Positions 33,138 through 45,373 of a stretch of 64,000 nucleotides of DNA are shown here, piece after piece. The stretch comes from Symsagittifera roscoffensis (taxonomy: Eukaryota > Xenacoelomorpha > Acoela > Convolutidae), in contig NC_087063.1 of assembly GCF_963678635.1 (NCBI RefSeq), positions 49,299,220-49,363,219 on the forward strand, written 5' to 3'. The notes under the pieces are model-generated. The model had not been told where the DNA came from. It was given only the letters and a program-made list of their open reading frames with translations, and did no database searches. A program made the translations under genes and the position numbers. The stretch's first letter is position 1. Every line of letters begins with the position of its first letter.

Positions 33138-33286
33138 TGCAGTTTGTTGTTTTTCAAGTAATTTGTTTACTTAATCTACCGTTAAAGTGATCCAATGCAG
33201 TGTGTAATTCTGATTTTCAGATACCTGATTATGTATCACGTTGTGCCTCAACTAAAGTATCTTTCAAGATTATTTTCGTTTTAACA
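33138..33286 (+). repeat. 3' LTR of copia-like element, unit 3
   Basis: 149 bp, TGCAGTTTGTTGTTTTTC through TTTTAACA, preceded by a purine-rich tract. Confidence 0.75.
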
Positions 33287-33352
33287 TTTTGTGTGGGTTT
33301 TAGTGAAAGTGTTTTATGACCAACTGATAGCACACTGAAACTCGAGAAATGG

Positions 33353-33682
33353 TTGTCCCGCAATACGTTTCTGTCTGAAATCGCAATATTCTTCGCAACA
33401 GACTTGACATTATGCGCTGATGAAGAGGTCACAGATACAAACCGCAAGCGCACTCAACAACCTATTATTCAAAGAAGAATGGACTGGCTGAGATACCGAA
33501 TCGGTAAATCAGTAAAATTATTGAATTTAAAAAGCTCAAGGCATACGTACACGATACATTGGTATAAAAACTTGCCCCAGGCAATCGGAGAGGATATCAG
33601 TACTCAAACACTTCACGACAGGTACCAGTCCTTTCACGATGCTAATCGTAAGAGAAGAAGTAATGACGTGCTTTCATCCTGA
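33353..33682 (+). CDS. Conserved ORF of unknown function, unit 3
   Basis: Longest version (109 codons from an internal start), beginning MSRNTFLSEIAIFF and then matching the 92-aa ORFs of units 1 and 2 with about ten substitutions and no indel. The frame has survived a divergence that broke all neighbouring retroelement frames. No family recognised. Confidence 0.45.
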   Translation: MSRNTFLSEIAIFFATDLTLCADEEVTDTNRKRTQQPIIQRRMDWLRYRIGKSVKLLNLKSSRHTYTIHWYKNLPQAIGEDISTQTLHDRYQSFHDANRKRRSNDVLSS

Positions 33683-33879
33683 GTAAGTGCGGAAAAAGTT
33701 TTCTAACCAGGTGTACGCAAACAAGCACCCAGAGACAAAAAGCGCTGAGTGATCTGTGCAGACCCATAACTATTCAAGCACTTATGCCCCAGAGGAAAAT
33801 TGCGCTTGAAAGATCATAAGAGCAAAACTTTACCCAAAAATGTGGCTGCGCTCAGCTCAAAAAAGTCAAAAATACTATT

Positions 33880-35920
33880 ATTATGATTTTTATTATTATT
33901 ATGATTATCATTATTATTATGATTATTAAAAGAAATTCATGTGTACAAAATACACAAAGGAGTTTCCTCCTAAACCAAGAGAACAAATGCACAAAAAACA
34001 GCTTATAAGCGCCAAGTACAGCTCAAATCATGTTGGTAGTTGTCACGAAAGTAAGTCCAAAACTAGCGAAGCAAACGCCATTTCAGCCCGACGGGCTCAA
34101 TGAAGTCAACCATGGTGGGCAGTTTATTAGCAAATGTGGGAGCTCTGTACCAAAAAGTCTGCTCGCATACTTTTCTTCGTGGTTTGTGAACATCAAAACA
34201 AATTCGGTCGGCTAGTCGCGTGCCGTAGCTGTGAGCGGTGACTGCGAGGTATCTACTAACTCAATATCAACAGCACTACTCAATAATTTAGGAAGCTGCA
34301 TTAATTCAGTAAACTGTAGATACAGACTCAATGGTACAACGTTAGAAGCACTAAGAGCATTATGATAATTTGACAGACCAGGGCACCATCGTAACACTTT
34401 TTATTTGCACTGTCTCAAGTTTTTTCAGGTCACTGAGATCTGGATACCAGCCTGTGGAAGCATACATAAACTGCGGGAGAATCAATGACTTGTGCAAATC
34501 TTACTTAGATGCGGTTGACAGATTGGGAGAACTGCGACGTAGCATGAAAAAAGCGCTAAGGGTTTTTTGACATTTGAAGTTTACGTGTTGATGCCACTTC
34601 AAGTCGGGTGTGATAAGTAGACCAAGATCTTTCTGCAAGTCGACAGGAGCAAGGACGGTGTCATTCATTAAAATTTCAGTCTCCGATGAATGCAGAAAGC
34701 AAAGTCTATTGGACTTGGCAGGGTTCACAGTTAGAATAGATTCACGGCACCAGTTGTACACCTTGTCAACATCACATTGTAGGTTGCTAGCAGGTAGCCC
34801 ACAGCTAACCAACTTGGAATCGTCGGCGCACAACAGGGGCCAGGTGAAATCACATGAGTCAGATAGGTCGATGATCAGAATAAGAAAGAGCAATGGTCCC
34901 AGGAGAGAGCCCTGTGGAACTCCACTAATGACTCTTGTTATCCGCGAAAACATATCATTCACCTTGACGCGCTGCGTTCTACCAGATAGATAAGACTTCA
35001 ACAGTTTTAGAAGCTTTCCACGGACGCCAACACGATAAATTTTTTGGAGAAGAACACCATGGTCAACCTTGTCGAAAGCCTTTTCGAATTATGTGTACAC
35101 CACTTGTACTTCTTCGCCAGTGGCGACGCTTTTGTATATTTTGTCAAGATAAACCAGAAGTTGAGTGATGCACCAACGCCCCTTCTTGAAACCGTGCTGA
35201 GCATCAATTAGCTGGTCTATCATGTAGCCGTACAGATCAATGAATACACATCGTTCGAATACTTTAGACACTACTGGTAGCAGAGAAACTTTACGGTAGT
35301 TCGCGATGTTCCCCTTGTCCGCTTTCTTGAAAGTAGGAACTACAGTTGCACACTTCCATTGTTTTGGGTTTTTACAAGTTTCTCTTATCTTTTTGAATAG
35401 TTGAGAAAGAGACTTCGATATGGTTTGAGACACATTTTTGAGAAAAGCTGCGGGCAAGTCATCGGGACCACAAGATTTCTTCACATCCAGACTAATAAGA
35501 ATCTTTTCAATCCGAGCCTGTTCAACAACAAATGATGTTATGCAGTGGTTTGAGGCATCGGATTGCATGACCAGCGGAATGAAGGAAACTACAGAATTTT
35601 TCTCGAAAAATGTAGATAGAAGCTGAGCTTTTTCTTCATCAAAATTTGCCAGAACATTGCAGTAGTGCAAGACAGAAGGGAGGTTTTCTTTTTTGAGAGT
35701 ACTCGAACAATGATGACGCATAACGTTAACCGGAGAGACCTTCTTCGTATTCCAGTCTGTCGCGTTCTATTCTATCATGATATCCGAGCTGCAGACGATT
35801 TACTTTGATTTCATTAAGCTTCTTTTCCTTTTTCTGGGTGTTGAGTTTTTTCATCAGGTGCGACGTTTTGGGTTTTATCCGCAGGGGTAGGCTGGCTCGG
35901 TGCGGTCTACGCCTCGGCAC
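33880..35920 (-). mobile_element. CR1/jockey-like LINE, unit 3 (LINE-B3)
   Basis: Antisense; microsatellite tail 33,880-33,930, C-terminus 34,397-34,212, RT in two frames (35,001-34,501 with SGVPQGSLLGPLL and CADDSKL; 35,721-35,089 with SLDVKKSCGPDDLPAAFLKN, ending at a TAA before FEKAFDK). It lacks the TGA shared by units 1 and 2. The endonuclease region is cut at 35,920, leaving only LPLRIKPKTSHLMKKLN. Confidence 0.85.
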
Positions 35921-36983
35921 AAATGTGCAACTGTTATTTATATTAACCTCTAAAACAGTTTAAAAGATTCTTAGCTGCTCGAATAAAAGTATTATTCGAA
36001 GTAGTTTAACTATTGATAGTTTCTATTTTGATCATTGATAGTTTTATCACTTGACCTGTATATGCTGAGGCGTGCTGGGAAATCATAAAATGAACGAGTT
36101 TCATGTAACAAACCTGTTGCCTTGCCAATGTGTTGAAAGTCGACTTAGAAGAATGGAATGGCCTGGAACGACGCCTTCTATGAATATTCTGGACTAAGTT
36201 TGAGTTCTACAATGAACAGAAAAATTGCACCTGACCTGGAAGTTGATATGTGATTTTCAAGTAAGAACTTTGCAGAAGCACAACTGTTATCTGAACGGAG
36301 CAACTAATCGGGGCACAGACCCCTTGTCTCAAACACAGAATTCATATTAAAACTACTACACGTGTGGATGCTTAAGTCTGACTTGTTCTAAAAAATTGTT
36401 GAAACAAAGAGCTATGATCTGGCACAATTCTAGGATGGCACTGTCAAATTGAAACTTCCATGTATGCGTATAACAGAAAAACAGCACAGGAAAAAATAAA
36501 GAGACATTCAAAAGTGTCACTACATAGACCAGAGCTTACAGTTTAAAAACAATAGATCAAAACCCCGAAAGAGAAGCACAACTTGGAAGATAATCTAAAA
36601 AAAATAGCGAAATCATCTTTTTAGTAAAAAAAAACTCCAGTGGTAAAAATGAGCAACATATCATTGAAAAGGAATAGCCAGAGGGCCACTTTCAAAAATA
36701 AAATGGCAAGGCATGACATTGATCTGCATCTAAGGAGTCGGTAGTCTTGAGCAATTAGCTGTCTCAGGGAGTTTTTATTGGGCAAGCATTCAGCAACCCC
36801 AAGTGGGTAGAGGTGGAAAATTCATTCAAAATTTTGCTGGTGGACGATGGGTCTAGATGACAGGACAATAGCTATCGACTGACACAATACGAAACAAACG
36901 AGAATAAATCTAGAGCCTGATCAGCAGAGTAAGCAACCAACAACCTGAATTTCCGAATGGCGAAATGAGAACACTGAAGGAAC
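35921..36983. repeat. Anonymous 1.06-kb block, unit 3
   Basis: Counterpart of 21,470-22,530. No gene or structural feature recognised. It joins LINE sequence directly at GCCTCGGCAC/AAATGTGCAAC, about 400 bp shorter than in unit 1. Confidence 0.6.
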
Positions 36984-37018
36984 ATGAGAAAGTAAGATAC
37001 AGACTATCGATCTCTTGA

Positions 37019-37860
37019 CCAAATCGGAAGAGCGATCCGGCTAGGATAGAAAACAGGGTCAGGAATCACACCAGCGGAACCAGAGGCGGATTATGAAGAA
37101 ACATCGAGACAGAGAGGTAGAACTCGTGTCTCGACCAGCACTAAACTGCCAGGAACCAATAGGGTGACACCACCACTAGTTACACCATTAGTAGACAACG
37201 GAGCGACGATGGAACAGGCCTGGACCAGAAGTGTTGACTTTATGGGTGAGCAGAGTGAACAGATGTCAAATACAAGCCAGCGGGAAGAAATTTTGATTCG
37301 CAAAAGACAGGAATTTATTGAAAACGAAAATCGTTTAGAAGAAAGGACAGACGAGCACTTGACCAGAAACTTGCCGCGAGTAAACGGGAAGCTGAAGAAA
37401 GAGAGAAACGCTTGAGGGCTGATCTGTAGCAACTTCTGGGTCAACAAGAGCCGACTCTTGGGACTCTCGATACCAGGATAGACGCGATGATGGAAACACC
37501 CATCAGGCCATAATTGACAGATTAGATGGCCTCCTGGTAAACAGGAGCGGAACTAGGAATAGAGGAACACACCATCCAGAGAGGCTAGCAGAGAGCCGAG
37601 AGAGAACTTCTCCGAGCACCTAAACAGAGGAAGAGTCTGTTGGTCCACAAGAGGGAGGGGTAACTCAACCAGAAACGCCACTGGGAGTCAACGGCAATGG
37701 AACCCCACAATTATCAGTGGAAGCTCAAATGGGACTAGAAAGACCTCGAACGAAAGACCCAAGCGAGAAGCACAGGCGAGTGGAAGAGGTGATTCCAAAA
37801 ACTGGAACCAATCGAACCAGCGAAGAGCTCAGCTAAGCGACTCGGGAAAAGAGGAAAATT
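37019..37860 (+). pseudogene. Gag N-terminal remnant (E3)
   Basis: Only a piece at 37,164-37,415 stays open (EEILIRKRQEFIENENRLEE), a charged helical stretch like the coiled-coil part of R Gag. The rest has many stops. Assigned mostly by position before the capsid region. Confidence 0.45.
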
Positions 37861-39280
37861 CCGGAGCCTCGATTAACAGATATGAATGATCAAATGGGAC
37901 ATTCATGGGTTTCAACATTAATGGCCACGGCGTTCGAACACCTGAACAGGTCCTTGTATTTTTTCTTACAAAGATGTCTAGGACCAATGAGCGCAACAAG
38001 AAATCTAAGAGTGTGTTCACAAAACCGAAATGCTATAAGGATGAATCTGACAAAGCGCTCACCGGCAATTTGAAAGGAACAGCACTGACATGCGTGATGG
38101 CCAAAAAGCAATACCAGCGGGACACTGATTAGAAAATTTTCGAAACCCTCTTGAATCAGTTTGGCTCGGGAGTGCAAGGACACCAAGCGATGATGCGCTT
38201 CGAGAAACAAAGGCAACGTAAATATGAAACCACAGAAAAGTTCTTGGATGGATTAGAAATGCTTAGAAGGCGTAGTCACTGGATGAGTCAAAAATCAGGT
38301 TGAACTTGGCAGTAGCATCAAAGTTCATTGATGGGGTGAAGAACGATGAACTCAGAACAATGTTAGCGAACGTCACTAAACACCCCCTTTCAACCAATGC
38401 ATCTACGCGGGAAGAGCTGCGACTGAAGTCCAAGAAATCTCTATTAGTGTCGCCTATAGTGAGATCAGGTTATTACAGTAACATTTATGGCAACGGACCT
38501 GCAAACCAAAGTAATAAATGGTACATGCCCAGGGATGACATGGACAAGAGACGCCCTTGTGCAAATTGCAGTTTCACAGACATTCATGTATCAGCATGCC
38601 CAACTTATAAACAGGGCATGAAAGCAATCGGTTCAAAAACCTCGAAGATGAAGACGCGTCAGAAATTGATCATGAGGATTTTCTGAGAGGAGTGATTGCG
38701 AAATTTGGCCCCAGGCGTTTCTTTTGCAACCTGGAGAGTCACTTTAAAGCAGATTGCCCATATCTTTGGGATGCTGTGGCGGACATCAAGTACCCAAGGC
38801 CTGAGAAGGCTTTGTCAGGCGTTAAAACCAAATAAGCACGCCTGATGAGCGAGATGGGAGCACGGAGGAAAGAGAAACCGCAGGAGCAGGCTACGAAGAA
38901 AATGCAAGCCGTGCTGAATGAAACGAGAAGCCTGAAACTGCAGCTAACGTTTTTAAGATTGACTATAAAGCAGCGGCCAGAGATGACCTGATTAGAGTTC
39001 AACAGGATTGGCGACAAGAGAAATCGAACAAAAAGTCAAGCTAGAACTGGAGAACGAGAGATCTCAGGAGCAACTCAATGCCATCGAAGCATCTGAAGTG
39101 GAAGAAACCAACACCCCAAGAACAAGAAAATTAAGCAAGAAGTTGAATGTGATCTCCGGACAGACATTCGGGATGGTACCACAAAGCAACAGGATACAAT
39201 CGGTCATCTTGGTGGCAGTGCATCAGGTAATCAGGAATCTCAGTGAACCTTTGGAGTTCACCATGAAGCATCTGGACTCT
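37861..39280 (+). pseudogene. Gag capsid and nucleocapsid (E3)
   Basis: Capsid remnants: NLKGTALTCVMAKKQYQRDTD, then FGSGVQGHQAMMRFEKQRQR and VASKFIDGVKNDELRTMLAN. Knuckles CANCSFTDIHVSAC (near 38,570) and FFCNLESHFKADC (near 38,720). About 33 residues of capsid (the DTWVEVMRLHLEQ part of R) are deleted at 38,055. Ends in a helical stretch and NLSEPLEFTMKH, the pre-protease region, just before block D1. Confidence 0.75.
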
Positions 39281-39539
39281 TGACACTGGTTTTCTTAGGG
39301 TCTGATGTTATTTCGTTACTTTTGTCCGAAGAGTGAGTGCAGGACATACCCACACTGAAAAAGTTTTAATAAAAAAAACAAAATTTGAAGAGAAAGAGGT
39401 GATTTAGAGGCAGAAACCAATGAAGTCCCCAAAGAACCAGACATGGGCACAGTATTAGAGTCTTAATTTAACTTGCCTAGTGAAAACTCAAGTAGCAAAA
39501 TATTAATATACAGCGATTTTATTTAACGAGCAGGACGTG

Positions 39540-39935
39540 TGCGATAGCTATCACCGCAGGTTTGAGCTTTAGAACAGCATTAGCAGCGAACTATAGAAGA
39601 GAGTACAAAAACATAAAGTTTTTTTTTGGAAGCAAAGACCAGGAATAGGGGTTGTAGCAGCTTTGCCACCAGCGGCTTCCCAGATATCAGGGAAATATTT
39701 ATGCTTCTTGGTGACGAGGGCGACGGAGAAGCAACACGTGGACCCTGAATATTTGGTTTTATCCCTGACGAGACTAGGAGACTTCTTGGTGGAGAGGAGA
39801 GTGAAAAATTCTCGCTTCCAATGTACGACCCAAACAGAGGACGACTTCATCCTCGGGGGATTTACGCGCTGGTACAGTGATCTTTTCGGATACAAACATA
39901 GAAGTGTATCTACATAAGAAATTTTATTTGAGTAT
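39540..39935 (+). pseudogene. Macro-like domain remnant in D1
   Basis: Broken frames, but ISGKYLCFLVTRATEKQH, then MYDPNRGRLHPRGIYAL in a second frame and EVYLHKKFYLS in a third, match R residues in order. The DPNRG loop is the same as in R. Confidence 0.65.
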
Positions 39936-40096
39936 AGGTTGAGTTTAGGTTGAGCGTAGGATATGTTATGTGTTATGTCATTATGTTACTGGGATCTTGG
40001 GTTTGGAGGAGTTAGTGACCATGAATGCTCAAAGTGTGGGCTGTCTACTCTTAGAACAGTTTCCTCTTCATTCGGGAAGTACAGACGAATGAAACC

Positions 40097-41100
40097 ATGG
40101 ACGATATAAGCGAGAAGAAACACGAGTTGGACGGCCTAATGAAAACATTGGCTAGAACTGAAGAAAATACAGATATGTGGAGAAGACTGCTCGAGGATTA
40201 CAAAAAGAAGCAGGAACAGGAGATAGAACGCTTGAGGCATGATTAAATGGAGCGATTTGAACAAATGAGAGTAGCAAAAACGGAATGACTGTTATCTGCA
40301 GGAAGCGTTCTCCGTGGGCTATTGCCGATGGAGCTTCTGATGCCTCTCAAGCTGAGTCAAACAACGGAAGTGCAAGTCCCAATAGGACCCGGCAGAGTGA
40401 CCATCCCGGACTCATGCGACAACCTAGGCGATCCAGTTGTGGAGAAAACGAGGAGGCAGCTGGTGGAAGCCGCTGGTCGACTCGTGACCAAAAGGAATGT
40501 GCCTGATTCCGTAGTGACTGCACCTTATGGAAAAATGGACAATACCGGCAGATTATAGCTCTCCTCAGAAGTGGTGAAGAAGACAGGAGCTGCTACGATG
40601 ACGAAGTCGGGAAAAACTTCCACTAGGAAGATCAGGGAGATGCCGATGAAGGAACTGTTGCGTGTGCTAGATGTACAGAAGAACAACCAGATCAAAAACA
40701 GCCTCACGGGAGTCCCGGAGACCGACATGCGAGCATGTGTCAGTAGATCAACTAAGAGTCAGGCGATGAACATGCAGCAGCCACCCCTTGGAACGTCTCA
40801 TTTGATATTGGGCGATAGTCTAGTGGGAGTGTGGCAGAACTTGAGAACCTCATGAATTATTACAGTGATGGCATTCGGAGGTATCACAGTAGCCTAGCTA
40901 TATCGAATGGTTGAGTTGATAAACCCGGGCAGAATCGTAGACGTGATGATTCTAACAGGCACCCACAACGTGTACAGAAGCTCAATGGGAAGCAATGCTG
41001 GTATGCTTGCATACTGCAGTGCGGCAAAAATTTTAGCGCGCGGTACTGACCGTCTGCACTATACCGGTGAACACAAGAACACAGTCAGCCACGGCTAAAA
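40097..41100 (+). pseudogene. Coiled coil plus SGNH hydrolase remnant in D1
   Basis: Starts at an ATG near 40,097 with a coiled coil (DDISEKKHELDGLMKTLART). Later HLILGDSLVGVW (block I, GDS) at about 40,800 and MILTGTHNVYRSS (block III, GTND changed to GTHN) at about 40,950. At least five stops. The C-terminal block V lies only in D2. Confidence 0.7.
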
Positions 41101-41198
41101 AACATATTGAAAGAGTCCTGAGGTGGAACAGCATAGTGCGTGATCTGAAAAGTCGCAATGCTGGACGAAATATCTTAATGACTTGGAGCACGATTTGA

Positions 41199-41679
41199 CA
41201 CGACGTGATAAAAACCTCGAAGTCACCTTGGGCTTGTGGGTTTGTCATCGCCAAAAACGAAGAAGGACAGCTAAGATTCTGCTGCGAATCTTGCTAATTG
41301 AATGCGGTGACCATAAAAGACGCTTACCCAATACCACGCATAGACGAGAGCCTCTCGAAACTCCTGCCATGTTTTTCACCACACTAGACTTGGATTCTGC
41401 CTTACGGAAACAAGATAGAGAAAAGACCATATTTGCATAAGATTTAGGCTTCTACCAGTGGAAGAGGATGCCATCGGCTTGTGCAAGGCAACGGTGAGCT
41501 TTCAAAGACTGATAGGCTCAGACTTTGACCAGCGTAACAAAGAACTATGGGAATCTCGTGAAGTCCTATGTGGATGACGTTGTAATAGCGACACCAACCT
41601 TGACAGACCACACTGACAATTTTGACGAAGTCCTTGACTGCATGAAGAAAGCTGGCTTGAGATCTTATCAATAAAGGAT
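41199..41679 (+). pseudogene. Reverse transcriptase remnant (E3)
   Basis: Begins abruptly inside the RT fingers, at the KSPWECGVVM equivalent. FFTTLDLDSALRKQDREKT at about 41,370 is the first Asp motif with a deletion, and SYVDDVVIATPTL at 41,560 is the catalytic YVDD. The reading frame changes at least three times. It stops after LDCMKKAGL. Confidence 0.75.
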
Positions 41680-42345
41680 CCGGTGCCCTTGAATCTGTTG
41701 CTACGTTCAAACCTGGTTCAACAAGAACTCTCACGCCAGTTAAAACGGTGCAGGCCACAGCAGAAGTTATGCGGATGCTGGGTTGATTATAAGAGAGAGA
41801 AGTAACTAAAGAGGATCTTGAATGGGCATCAGCCAAGGCATTGAAGACAGTCAATGAGAAAGTACGGAGAAAACCATCAAGAAGCCATCACAAGGAAAAT
41901 GAAAAGAATTGTAGAGCAGTAGCTAAGCAACTAGTTTCCTCAATTCCTCAAAGCGTTTTGATGAGAACATCGTAAAAGACGAAGGAACAGGAGGTCGGAA
42001 CTCAGAATCAGACAGTTATTTTCGAGGTGCCCTATCAAAGACTGATAGAGATTGAGTCAAAAATCTCGGAGCAAAAAAAATCGAGAGTCGGAAACTGAGA
42101 GAAGTGGATTAGAATATGAACTATATCAGGTAGAAAAAGTTTTGTCCGGTGAGTTTAGATTGATGAGTAGATCTTGCACATCAGAATCTGCCGTGGAGAC
42201 ATCCTCCACGCTAGACTAATCTGTCGAAGACACCTCGAGGATATCGGAAGCTGGTACGTTCTCAGACAGGAACTCGAGTACTGGATCTGAGTTATGAGTA
42301 AAAAAAAATTGCACCTATTTAGGGAGTGCTTCTTTTTAAGCTGCG
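41680..42345 (+). pseudogene. Pol linker, copy a (E3)
   Basis: Aligns with 42,690-43,260 in the same element (shared ATGCGGATGCTGGGTTGATT-like stretch, GATGAGTAGATC and the CATCAGA...GCC block) at moderate identity. The linker belongs after RNase H, yet this copy directly follows RT, so RT thumb and most of RNase H are missing. Confidence 0.55.
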
Positions 42346-42369
42346 AGCCTTATTCTGGGGTTGATAACT

Positions 42370-42640
42370 TACTCAATTGACCAATGTTATATTGATCTTT
42401 GGACAGTTAGGCTGGATGGCTTTCACATTACAAGCGGGTACAGGATGCGTGACAAGCACCAGCATACTGGCATCCTAAGCAAAAAGACTGAATTCTAAGT
42501 GAGATTGGAACAGAAACAAAACAATCAATCGGAAATTAAGGAAAGATTCTCGTTTCTAGACAAAAACACTTACGAGGCATTTCCATTGATGAGATGGTTG
42601 GATATTTCATGACATCATTTGGCGGGACACCTGAATTACC
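42370..42640 (+). pseudogene. RNase H end and connector (E3)
   Basis: WTVRLDGFHITSGYRMRDKH matches R WIVRLDGYNMIIEHRTRDKH, and RFSFLDKNTYEAFPLMRWLD matches R FSFMDKETYDSLPLTRWLD. Only the end of RNase H is left. Confidence 0.7.
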
Positions 42641-43608
42641 GGTGGAAAAGGCGGCAGAGATCCAAATTTTTCCTGAGAAAGACGAAGTACCCTTAGATCT
42701 GCTGCTAATTTCAAACATGGCTCAACAGGATCTGTCTCGCATGGATATATACAACCTTTCATTGCTATACAAAACGGTAGAAGTTATACCGGAAGTGATG
42801 CGGATGCTAGGTGGATTGTCGGAAGGAGAAGTAACGATAGAGGGTCCTGAATTGACAGCAGCGATGTCATCGCTAACGGTCAATTGAGGACAAAAAGATC
42901 ACAACGTTAGTAAAAGGAAAATAAAAAGTGTTGTAGGACAGTAGCTCGGCAAATAGTCTCCTCAATCCTCAGTTTTTTTTTAATGAGAACATCGTGCAGT
43001 ACGAAGGAAAAAGAGATTGCTAGTTTCGAGACGCCTGATCAAAGTTTGAGTTAGGTTGAGTCGAAACACTCGTGGCAAGAGATTTTGTCCGGGAGTAGGA
43101 TACTCAAGGGAACAGAAACAAGAGTAGACAATACCCGATGGAAAAATCTTTTCCTAAGGAGCTTAGGTGGATGAGTAGATCAAGTACATCAGATGCTGCC
43201 ACGGCCGACTCGTCTTCTGAAAAAGTATTGAAAAAATCTTAGGTTGACACAAACTGAGACAGAAACTCAAGCAAGGATTTGGCCATCCACAATTTGTTGG
43301 GGGAAACTCGGATAAGAGATTTAGACAGAGAGCCGTATCAGGACCCTGTTAGCAATCGCTACCTGTTCCCCAGTGAAAAAGTCTTTGGCAACGCGGCAGA
43401 TGATTTGGAGATCATAGCGGTGTCAAAACGTTCGGTGAGCCTATTACCGCAGAAGAAACCGGTTAGAATTGACCTAGAACCATTTATACAGGAGACAAAG
43501 CCATTGGCAAAGATTTGGTGTCGAAATGGAAGATGTGTGCATCGGAAAATGAAGAATGAGCTGAAAAATCACCTGAGGGTCATTAAGACATACTTGAAGG
43601 CAAGATAG
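42641..43608 (+). pseudogene. Pol linker, copy b, and pre-integrase region (E3)
   Basis: 42,594-42,887 is open and contains EVIPEVMRMLGGLSEGE. 43,279-43,608 is open (109 codons), with EIIAVSKRSVSLLPQKKPVR aligning with L residues IAVSRKPFRVLS, a connector that R has lost. Function unknown. Confidence 0.55.
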
Positions 43609-43639
43609 AGACTCTTGGACTTACTAGGAGCGCAATGAA

Positions 43640-45169
43640 ATGAATGTATCACAAGTAGCTTGAAAACGTGGATCAAAAAAGCGCAGCAGACAAAGGATAT
43701 CTGGAGGAAGTAAGTTACCGGATATTGAGACGGTACTATATGCAGAAGGAGGGACGGTTATATCTGAATAAGGATCGGATCGATGCTTGCAAAAGGAGAG
43801 AGAAGGACGAGGTCCTAAACAAAGATAACGCAATAGTGTTGCCGCAACTCTACCAGACGGAACTTTTTTTCACGTCACATGATCAGATGGGCCATCAAGG
43901 AATCGATAAAGTATACCAGAGGATTATTTTAAATGATTTGAATGGCTTATAATGAAGAAGGCATGCAACAAGTGGAAGATCCTAGGAAAATGTGAGTCCC
44001 ATTACAGTCAATCGAGTCATCCGAGTTTAATGAAGTGGTGCAGATAGATCACCAAAAGGTATGTATGACAGAAAGTGGCTACAATCAGATCTTAGCAATG
44101 ATCGAACACTTCACAAAGTATGCAGAGGCCGTGCCCTGCTCAAATGTCTCAGCCGAAGAGACTTGCGATCACTTGATCAATACTTAGATAGTCGATGGCA
44201 TTCCAGTAGAAACATGGAACTGCTTTTGTGTGAGAATTTACTAAGGAGGGCCATGAGACGTTCTCAGGTAGCACAGGCTCACTCTATGACGTACAACCCC
44301 CAGAATAATGGCATAGTGGAAAGACAAAAACGGACTCTGGTGTCGAGGATGAAGGTTTATTGTTCCCGATACATCACTGGATGGGACAGATTTTTGCCAC
44401 AGGTAATGGTAGCGTACAACAGTAGGCAACATTCGACAACAGAATGATGTTGACTGGGCATAAAATGACTTCAACTGTGACTTTCTTTTACCCGGATGAT
44501 GAAGGAAAAAAGACATCGCCACAAGTCTATGTAAGAGATGTGATTAGAAGTCAGAAGGAGCTAAACGACTTATATAACGCATAACGCAATACGCAACAAA
44601 CTCAGGCAATGCAGACAAAAATGTTTGACAAGAAAGCAGCTGGTGCAAAACCTTACTCAGTAGAAGACTACGTGTGGGTTTTTCAGATTGTTATACCACC
44701 GAATGGATCAATGAAACTCCTAAATAAATGGAGGGGACCGTTTATGATAACGGAAGTGCATCAAGAAGGACGTTTTTACAGACTTAATACCGGCCGAGCT
44801 GTGCACTTTGAAAACATTAAACCACATAACCCATTCACAGAAGACTGGTGTATACCTGAAGACATGGAGCAGGGCAATTACCTGGTGATGGACCCTGCTA
44901 GCGGAGTCAATGAGAAAGGCACCAGGGAAAAGAGCGATGGGAATAGGGCACTGGAAGAAGGAACAAGCCCGCCATTGGAACCAGTTTCTAATGAAATAAC
45001 AAAGAGGGATAAAGAAACTTCACTTCATGCGAAAGAGGACTGGGAAGACCTCGAGCAGATAGAAATTCCCAGGAACATGGAACCGGATCTATCCTTTTCG
45101 ATGCAGACCCGACAAAGTGACAGGACAAGACTCGCAAAGAAGTATAATCCTTATGGAGAAGACTTCTAA
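43640..45169 (+). pseudogene. Integrase remnant (E3)
   Basis: HDQMGHQGIDKVYQRI (zinc HH pair) at about 43,880 and VVQIDHQKVCMTESG with the first catalytic Asp at 44,040. The region of the second Asp (about 44,200) reads through a stop and has lost the Asp; the Glu in NNGIVERQKRT (44,310) remains. The C-terminal part 44,609-45,169 is open with WRGPFMITEVHQEGRFYRL (GPF motif) and an acidic tail. The CLAC pair of the zinc domain is deleted. Confidence 0.8.
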
Positions 45170-45373
45170 GTTGACAGGATAGAGCTGAAAAAATAGTAGA
45201 AGATCTAGTGGGTCTGAAGGAGATAACCGTGTCACAGGATGTAGGTATTGTCGATGATCAAGAGATAGAATAAATCGACGATCGGTATAAACCTGAAATA
45301 GAATTTGACGAAAAACAGCAGCTGTTTTACGAACAAGAACTGACGAACCTATGCGTCTTGGAGTCGTTGAACG

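Larger units (their letters stand above)
29631..37018 (+). repeat. Composite tandem unit 3
   Basis: Third head-to-tail copy, 7.4 kb. It keeps a full 5' LTR and the 1.08-kb anonymous block, but the LINE endonuclease part is deleted at 35,921. It breaks off at ATCGATCTCTTGA (37,018), where units 1 and 2 would go on with GGGAACAAAAAA. Confidence 0.9.
39281..41198 (+). repeat. Block D1: misplaced copy of macro plus SGNH segment (E3)
   Basis: 1,918 bp, about 97% identical to D2 (45,672-47,590) with matching ends TGACACTGGTTTTCTTAGGG and GAGCACGATTTGA. It sits between Gag and RT in place of protease and the first part of RT. Contains the macro-like remnant (about 39,540-39,935) and the SGNH remnant (40,097-41,100). 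Confidence 0.9.
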
